This document shows positions 58,588 to 64,000 of a DNA stretch of 64,000 nucleotides, one piece after another (the stretch's first letter is position 1; every line of letters starts with the position of its first letter). The DNA lies in NCBI GenBank assembly GCA_938015875.1, contig CALLXE010000034.1:28084-92083 (forward strand), written 5' to 3'. The DNA comes from an uncultured Robiginitomaculum sp. (lineage in GTDB: Bacteria > Pseudomonadota > Alphaproteobacteria > Caulobacterales > Maricaulaceae). The position numbers and the translations under genes are program-made. Under the pieces are notes generated by a model, which was not told where the DNA came from, searched no databases, and worked only from the letters and a program-made list of their open reading frames with translations.

Positions 58588-60629
58588 GCCAGTCCTACGT
58601 TTTTGATCCCTTTATCGCCGTCTGGATGATCGCCGCCATTTGCGCTCTGGCCTTTATTGGCGCGCTCGCAACCGGCGGGGCGGGGCTTAAAAGCTTTTTG
58701 GCGCGCACATTCGCGATTATCGCGCTCGGCCTCGGGCTCTTAAACCCGCAGCAAGTGACTGAGGAGCGCGAAACCCTGCCGGACGTAGCGCTCGTGATCA
58801 CGGATAAATCTGCCAGCATGGATATTGGTGAGCGCAGTAAAACCGCCGGCGATATGGCCACGGATTTGAACGCAAAACTTCGGGCTATGGGCGATATTGA
58901 GGTGATAAATATTAATATCGAAGCCGGAGATGACGGTACGCCGCTCGCGCCCGCCCTGATTGAAGGCCTGTCGAACCTGCCGGCCAATCGCATTGCCGGC
59001 GTGTTCGCGATTACTGACGGGCAAGTGCATGATTTGCCCGAGGCGCCTGAGCGTATGCTGCCGGACGGAACACCGTTTCACGCGATGATTGTCGGCAGCG
59101 CGCAGGCAAGAGACCGCCGGCTGAGCGCTGTATCTGCGCCGCGCTTTGGCCTTGTCGATGAGAGCGTAGACTTTCAGGTCACCGTTGATGACCCCGGATT
59201 TGAAGGGCAAACGGCCCTGATCCAAGTGCGCCTGAACGGGGCCGAGCAGGCAACCTTTGATGTTATTATCGGCGATACGGTTACCATCCCGGTCTTGGTT
59301 GAAAAACGCGGCACCAACACAGTTGAGATCATCGCGCAATATGTCGAGGGCGAACTGACCTATTATAATAATGTCTTTAATTCACAGCTCTCCGGGATAC
59401 GCGACCGGCTGCGGGTTCTGTTGATTACCGGCGAACCGCACAGCGGTGGTCGCGCGTGGAGAAACCTCTTAAAATCAGACCCTTCAGTCGACATGCTCCA
59501 GTTTACAATCTTGCGTCCGCCGCGCAAAAATGTCGGCGCGAGCAGCCGTGAATTATCTCTGATCGCGTTTCCGACCCGCGAACTTTTCGAAGATAAGCTG
59601 GATGAATTTGATTTGGTGATTTTTGATCAATATCGCCGGCGCAATATCCTGTCGCCCTATTATATCCAAAATATTTCGCGTTATGTCGAAGGCGGGGGCG
59701 CGTTATTGGTCGCCGCCGGCCCGCCGTTTGCCTCGCCGCAAAGCCTGTATCGCAGTCCGCTGTCATCGGTTCTGCCTGCCCGCCCGACGGGTGACATGAT
59801 CGAAGAGCCGTACCGTCCCGCGCTGACGGATAAGGGCAAGCGCCATCCGATTACGTCCGGGTTTAATGACGGCACATCAGAGCGCTGGGGCCGATGGTTC
59901 CGCGCCATTGACGCCAATGTGGTGTCCGGTGACGTCCTGATGAGCGGGCCGCAGGATAAACCGCTTCTGGTGCTTGATCAGGTCGGAGACGGGCGCACGG
60001 CGCTCCTGCTGTCGGATCAGGCCTGGCTGTGGGCCAAGGGCGTGGACGGGGGCGGGCCGTATAATGAGATGTTCCGGCGGGTCGCACATTGGCTCATGGG
60101 TGAGCCGGATTTGGAGGCGGAGAAACTGGCCGCCTCAATTAAGAACGGCGTCTTAAGTGTAGAACGCACGACCCTTGAGGATAATGACCAATCCGTCCGC
60201 ATTGTGACCCCGGACGATAAGGCCGGCATTCTAAAGCTGACCCGCACAGGCCCCGGAAAATATGAAGGACAGGTCAAAGCTGAGCTTCAGGGGGCGTACC
60301 GGGTGGAAGACGGCGAGTTGATGGCGGTTGCTGCTGCCGGTGCGCTGAACCCGAAAGAATTTGCGCAATTGCTGCCGACGCGGGATGTTTTAGACCCCAT
60401 GACCCGCGCGACCAAAGGCCATATCAGCCTGCGCGCCGGCGGCGATTTGCCCGAGCTTCGCCGCGTTAAAACCGGCAGCCGCAGCGCGGGCAGCGATTGG
60501 GCCGGCGTGGTCGCCCACGGACGATATGACGTGACCGCTTCAAAACGCGAACCGCTCGCCCCGCCGCTGCTGTTCTTCCTTTTGGCCCTTTTGGGTCTAG
60601 GAATTGCCTGGCGTATGGAAGGGCGATAG
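58584..60629 (+). CDS. Membrane VWA/GATase-like protein of the MoxR operon
   Basis: Two N-terminal TMs, DVALVITDKSASMDIGERS (DxSxS MIDAS-like), GGGALLVAAGP glutamine-amidotransferase-like region, C-terminal TM. Confidence 0.8.
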   Translation: MSQSYVFDPFIAVWMIAAICALAFIGALATGGAGLKSFLARTFAIIALGLGLLNPQQVTEERETLPDVALVITDKSASMDIGERSKTAGDMATDLNAKLRAMGDIEVININIEAGDDGTPLAPALIEGLSNLPANRIAGVFAITDGQVHDLPEAPERMLPDGTPFHAMIVGSAQARDRRLSAVSAPRFGLVDESVDFQVTVDDPGFEGQTALIQVRLNGAEQATFDVIIGDTVTIPVLVEKRGTNTVEIIAQYVEGELTYYNNVFNSQLSGIRDRLRVLLITGEPHSGGRAWRNLLKSDPSVDMLQFTILRPPRKNVGASSRELSLIAFPTRELFEDKLDEFDLVIFDQYRRRNILSPYYIQNISRYVEGGGALLVAAGPPFASPQSLYRSPLSSVLPARPTGDMIEEPYRPALTDKGKRHPITSGFNDGTSERWGRWFRAIDANVVSGDVLMSGPQDKPLLVLDQVGDGRTALLLSDQAWLWAKGVDGGGPYNEMFRRVAHWLMGEPDLEAEKLAASIKNGVLSVERTTLEDNDQSVRIVTPDDKAGILKLTRTGPGKYEGQVKAELQGAYRVEDGELMAVAAAGALNPKEFAQLLPTRDVLDPMTRATKGHISLRAGGDLPELRRVKTGSRSAGSDWAGVVAHGRYDVTASKREPLAPPLLFFLLALLGLGIAWRMEGR

Positions 60630-60666
60630 CGCTTGCGATAAAGCGCGCGCGCCTTACATTACCCCT

Positions 60667-61902
60667 ATGGAAACACACCTCACCCCGCAGTCCCACAGCT
60701 GGCTTTCCGATCCTGAAAACATTGCGATCATTGACGCTTTGGGCAGAGACGCTGCGCGCTTTGTCGGCGGCTGCGTGCGAAACAGCCTTTGGGGCTATGA
60801 CGTCGCGGATATAGATATTGCGACTAAACTTGAACCCAAGGCCGTTATCGCTGCGCTGACAAAGGCCGGGATTAAATCTGTCCCGACCGGGCTTGACCAC
60901 GGCACGGTTACGGCGGTGATTGACGGGCGACCCATAGAAATCACCTCCCTTCGCAAAGACGTTGCCACAGATGGCCGCCGCGCTGTTGTCGCGTTCACAT
61001 CGGATTGGACGCAGGACGCGCAGCGCCGCGATTTTACCGTTAATGCGCTTTACGCCGATTTGGACGGCAAGATTTATGACCCGACAGGGCAGGGTCTTGA
61101 TGATGCCAAGGCGCGCAAGTTTCGCTTTGTCGGCGTGGCGGATGAAAGAGTTGCCGAAGATTACTTGCGTATTTTGCGATATTTCAGGTTCATTGCGTGG
61201 TATGGTGGCCAAGATAAGCTCGACGCAGGTGCATTGGCGGCGTGCCGCAACGGCTCGCGCGGGCTAAAAGATTTATCGGCAGAGCGTATTTGGAGCGAGC
61301 TTAAAAAAATGCTCAACGCGCCGGAACCGAGCCGGGCTGCGCGCATCATGCTGGATAATAATATTCTCGAGCGCATACTGCCGGAGGCCAGTAATGTGGC
61401 CGGCCTGACTGAATTTATCAAATTAGAACGCCGCGAAGCCCTGCGCCCGGTCGATCCGCTGCTGCGGGTTATGGCGCTGTCGGCGCGCAACCCGCTGCCT
61501 ATGGCGATTTTGTGCAAGCGTATGAAAATGTCCAATGCAGAGGCGACCCGCCTTCGCGCTTGGGCCGATGATGATACCGGCTTTGATCCAAACGCCGATG
61601 AGCGCGCCAAGCTCGCGGCAATATATAAAGCCGGCAAGCGCCTGACCATGGACCGCTGCCTGATGCGCGCGGCGGGCGAAGCTGATCCCGTGCAAAGCGC
61701 AAGGTGGATGAGCCTTGCCGATTTGGCGATGGGCTGGACGCCGCCGGTGTTCCCGCTGACCGGTAAAGATTTACAGTCCGCTGGCGTTGCGCCCGGACCC
61801 GGTATGGGCAAGAAACTCGACGCGCTCAAAGCGCTGTGGATACGCAGCGGGTTTAGCGCGGATAAAGCCAAATTACTGATGGCCCTGAAACTCTTAGGAT
61901 AG
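60667..61902 (+). CDS. cca: CCA tRNA nucleotidyltransferase / polyA polymerase family
   Basis: FVGGCVRNSLWGYDVADIDIATKLEP...RRDFTVNALYADLDGKIYDPTGQGLDD...RILRYFRF. Confidence 0.92.
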   Translation: METHLTPQSHSWLSDPENIAIIDALGRDAARFVGGCVRNSLWGYDVADIDIATKLEPKAVIAALTKAGIKSVPTGLDHGTVTAVIDGRPIEITSLRKDVATDGRRAVVAFTSDWTQDAQRRDFTVNALYADLDGKIYDPTGQGLDDAKARKFRFVGVADERVAEDYLRILRYFRFIAWYGGQDKLDAGALAACRNGSRGLKDLSAERIWSELKKMLNAPEPSRAARIMLDNNILERILPEASNVAGLTEFIKLERREALRPVDPLLRVMALSARNPLPMAILCKRMKMSNAEATRLRAWADDDTGFDPNADERAKLAAIYKAGKRLTMDRCLMRAAGEADPVQSARWMSLADLAMGWTPPVFPLTGKDLQSAGVAPGPGMGKKLDALKALWIRSGFSADKAKLLMALKLLG

Positions 61903-61905
61903 CTC

Positions 61906-62556
61906 ATGAACTCGCCGCTTAAATTATATATCGGAAATAAAAACTATTCGTCTTGGTCGCTGCGGCCATGGTTGGTGTTGCGTAAATCCGAATTGCCGTT
62001 TGACGAAGAGGTCATTCTGCTTGACGTGCCGGGATATAAAGACCGGCTGCTAGGTCTGTCTGACGCCGGGACGGTGCCTGTGCTGCGGGTCAAAGGAGAT
62101 CATATCCCTGACAGCCTTGCCATTTGTGATTGGGCGGCGAAGGCCGTGCCGAATCTATGGCCAAGTGATCCGGCCGATAAGGCGCGCGCCCGCGAAATCG
62201 TGCACTTAATGCATGGGGGGTTTGAGGCCATCAGAACCCACGCGCCGATGAATTTGCGCCGCCGTACCCAAATGAAAATGCACGCGGCCTGCCTTAAAGA
62301 CGCGGCGCAAATCGAGGCGATTTGGGAAGACTGCCTGTCAAAGCATGACGGCCCGTTCCTGTTTAATCAATGGAGCATTGCCGATGCGTTTTACACGCCG
62401 GTCGCGACGCGGTTCGAGAGCTACGGCCTGCCGCGCAGTCCCAAAGCCGACACCTATATCAGCGAGCTTTTGTCTGATGAGGACTATATGGACTGGGAAG
62501 CGGATGCTATGGTGGAGCCGTGGAGCATAGAGGCTACGGACGCGGTCAGCAGGTGA
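61906..62556 (+). CDS. Glutathione S-transferase family protein
   Basis: LKLYIGNKNYSSWSLRPWLVLRKSELPFDEEVILL...PDSLAICDW thioredoxin-like N-domain. Confidence 0.9.
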   Translation: MNSPLKLYIGNKNYSSWSLRPWLVLRKSELPFDEEVILLDVPGYKDRLLGLSDAGTVPVLRVKGDHIPDSLAICDWAAKAVPNLWPSDPADKARAREIVHLMHGGFEAIRTHAPMNLRRRTQMKMHAACLKDAAQIEAIWEDCLSKHDGPFLFNQWSIADAFYTPVATRFESYGLPRSPKADTYISELLSDEDYMDWEADAMVEPWSIEATDAVSR

Positions 62557-62560
62557 TATT

Positions 62561-63088
62561 ATGAATTTAAAAGATACTATTCGGACGATACCCGATTTCC
62601 CTAAACCCGGAATTATGTACCGCGACATCACCACATTGCTGACGTCGCGCCGGGCTTTTGCGCAAACCGTTATCGAGATGAGTGCGCCATATCAGACCAA
62701 GAATATTGATAATGTTGCAGGCATTGAGGCGCGCGGTTTTACTGTGGGCGGTGCAATAGCCTATGAGCTTCAAGCCGGGTTTGTGCCTATCCGTAAAAAA
62801 GGCAAGCTGCCCTATAAAACCTATGCCCAAGACTATGATCTGGAATATGGCAGCGACACCCTCGAAATCCACGCCGACGCCATTCGCGGCCAAGAAAAAG
62901 TCCTGCTGGTCGATGATTTAATCGCTACCGGCGGAACAGCCGAAGCTGCCGTGAAACTGTTGCGTAAAGCCGGCGCGAACATTGTGGGGGCCGCGTTTAT
63001 TGTGAGCTTGCCGGACTTAGGCGGCGTGGCGAAGTTGGTGAGTATGGGGATACCTGTAACGGTTTTGGTGGAGTATGAGGGGGAGTAG
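62561..63088 (+). CDS. apt: Adenine phosphoribosyltransferase
   Basis: IRTIPDFPKPGIMYRDITTLL...GIEARGFTVGGAIAYEL...KVLLVDDLIATGGTAEAAVKLL. Confidence 0.97.
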   Translation: MNLKDTIRTIPDFPKPGIMYRDITTLLTSRRAFAQTVIEMSAPYQTKNIDNVAGIEARGFTVGGAIAYELQAGFVPIRKKGKLPYKTYAQDYDLEYGSDTLEIHADAIRGQEKVLLVDDLIATGGTAEAAVKLLRKAGANIVGAAFIVSLPDLGGVAKLVSMGIPVTVLVEYEGE

Positions 63089-63385
63089 GGTAATGTGTTG
63101 CGTATAAATGTAATGACGCTTATTTTGTACGAAGGTATATTGAGTTTTGCTTACCGATAATTGTCTAAATAGGCTGCCGCCTCTAAAAGTATGACGCCGC
63201 GCAATTAAAAAAGAGCATATTTGTCGTTAGATTTAATATAAAGATTTTCTGGCAGTCTTAATGAACTTAGTTCAATCCAGAATACTGCGATGTTTGTCTA
63301 CCTTGCAAGATTGGAGCCTTGTTGCAGTTACGCTAAATAGCCTTTCAACTAGAATTTCATTTGAGCGGACGTGATACTCTCCACT

Positions 63386-63802
63386 TTAGTGAGGCAAGTC
63401 CACATCTGCGTATCGCTCTTCTTTCTTTTGAGGGCAGTCTTTTAAAGGTTCCAAAGCAATAAGACGGTGCAGTAAATCCGTAACAGTGTTTTGAGAAACC
63501 AAGTTTTCCGTAGGCTGATAGGTGAAACCTTTAGAGCGTGCTCGATGACTTGCATCTCGATAACTTGCGTCCTTCGGGGTCGATTGAAAACGATTTGGCA
63601 TTATCTCGTTCCATCGCTGGTTGTCTTCGTCGGCGCAAATATCCCGTCGCTGGCGTGCAACCTTGCGGCTATCTGTGTCTAGTGAGCGGTATATCAAAAT
63701 TCTGTTATCAATATGTCTGACCGCTTTCGGAACGCGCCGCACATAGTGCCATGTATCGCCGCGTAATCGTAAGTATTGATCGAGTCGTCTTATCGCTTTC
63801 AT
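63386..63802 (-). pseudogene. Truncated tyrosine-recombinase/integrase (N-terminal DUF6538-like segment only)
   Basis: MKAIRRLDQYLRLRGDTWHYVRRVPKAVRHIDNRILIYRSLDTDSRKVARQRRD resembles phage-integrase N-termini; ORF stops with no catalytic domain before apt; just downstream of tRNA-Phe. Confidence 0.7.
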
Positions 63803-63935
63803 TTCGCCATCTCCGTGCAACCCAATGTAGGGCAAAAAGTGAGGCAAATTGCGCGAGTAACCGTATGGAAAGTAAAGGAAAGAGAGATTTTCCGAGACAT
63901 TTCAGAGGCTTGCGCAACTTACTTTATCAGGGAAA

Positions 63936-64000
63936 TGGTGCCCGAACCTGGATTTGAACCAGGGACACACGGATTTTCAATCCGTTGCTCTACCAACTGA
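63936..64000 (-). tRNA. tRNA-Phe (GAA), 5' end cut by the window edge
   Basis: Reverse complement TCAGTTGGTAGAGCAACGGATTGAAAATCCGTGTGTCCCTGGTTCAAATCCAGGTTCGGGCACCA: D-arm, anticodon loop TTGAAAA, T-arm GGTTCAAATCC, encoded CCA. Confidence 0.95.

Noticed and set aside
53975-60629. MoxR/VWA operon as a defence system
   Set aside because: AAA+VWA modules occur in defence loci, but here the partners are DUF58/DUF4159 membrane proteins in a housekeeping context (cca, apt) with no effector nuclease or mobile signatures.
60466-61907. Two ~248-aa minus-strand ORFs opposite cca
   Set aside because: Antisense shadows; the plus strand encodes a canonical CCA nucleotidyltransferase.
63776-64000. Track ORF ending MVPEPGFEPGTHGFSIRCSTN
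   Set aside because: Classic artefact of translating across a tRNA gene; the DNA is tRNA-Phe on the minus strand.

Overview
This 64 kb window looks like chromosomal DNA from a marine-type alphaproteobacterium, possibly Hyphomonadaceae-like. That placement is inferred from gene content and order and was not computed. Conserved housekeeping blocks dominate: gap-pgk-fba, zapA-6S RNA-ygfA, yebC/ruvCAB, ybgC/tolQRAB-pal-cpoB, tilS-ftsH-folP, thiD, cckA, pyrB-pyrC-plsY-dprA-topA, a MoxR/DUF58/DUF4159/VWA operon, cca and apt. Accessory cassettes sit at the joints between these blocks: an RTX protein between 6S RNA and ygfA; a PL7 alginate-lyase lipoprotein before yebC; a lone Flp pilin before ruvC; a reverse-strand lipid-type operon between ybgC and tolQ that holds a frameshifted desaturase and a COQ4-motif protein; and a PKD-repeat autotransporter between pyrB and a NUDIX gene. 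The strongest unusual signals are: (i) the PKD autotransporter is bracketed by ~140-bp direct repeats made from the 3' end of the neighbouring NUDIX gene, a Campbell-type integration footprint; (ii) a dispersed imperfect-palindrome repeat family with at least three copies; (iii) an integrase remnant just downstream of a tRNA-Phe in an AT-rich tail; (iv) a desaturase split by an apparent AT dinucleotide duplication next to an HDxxHx11E (COQ4-type) protein. I saw no convincing CRISPR array, defence island or complete phage. All identities come from reading motifs and recalling families; no searches were run.
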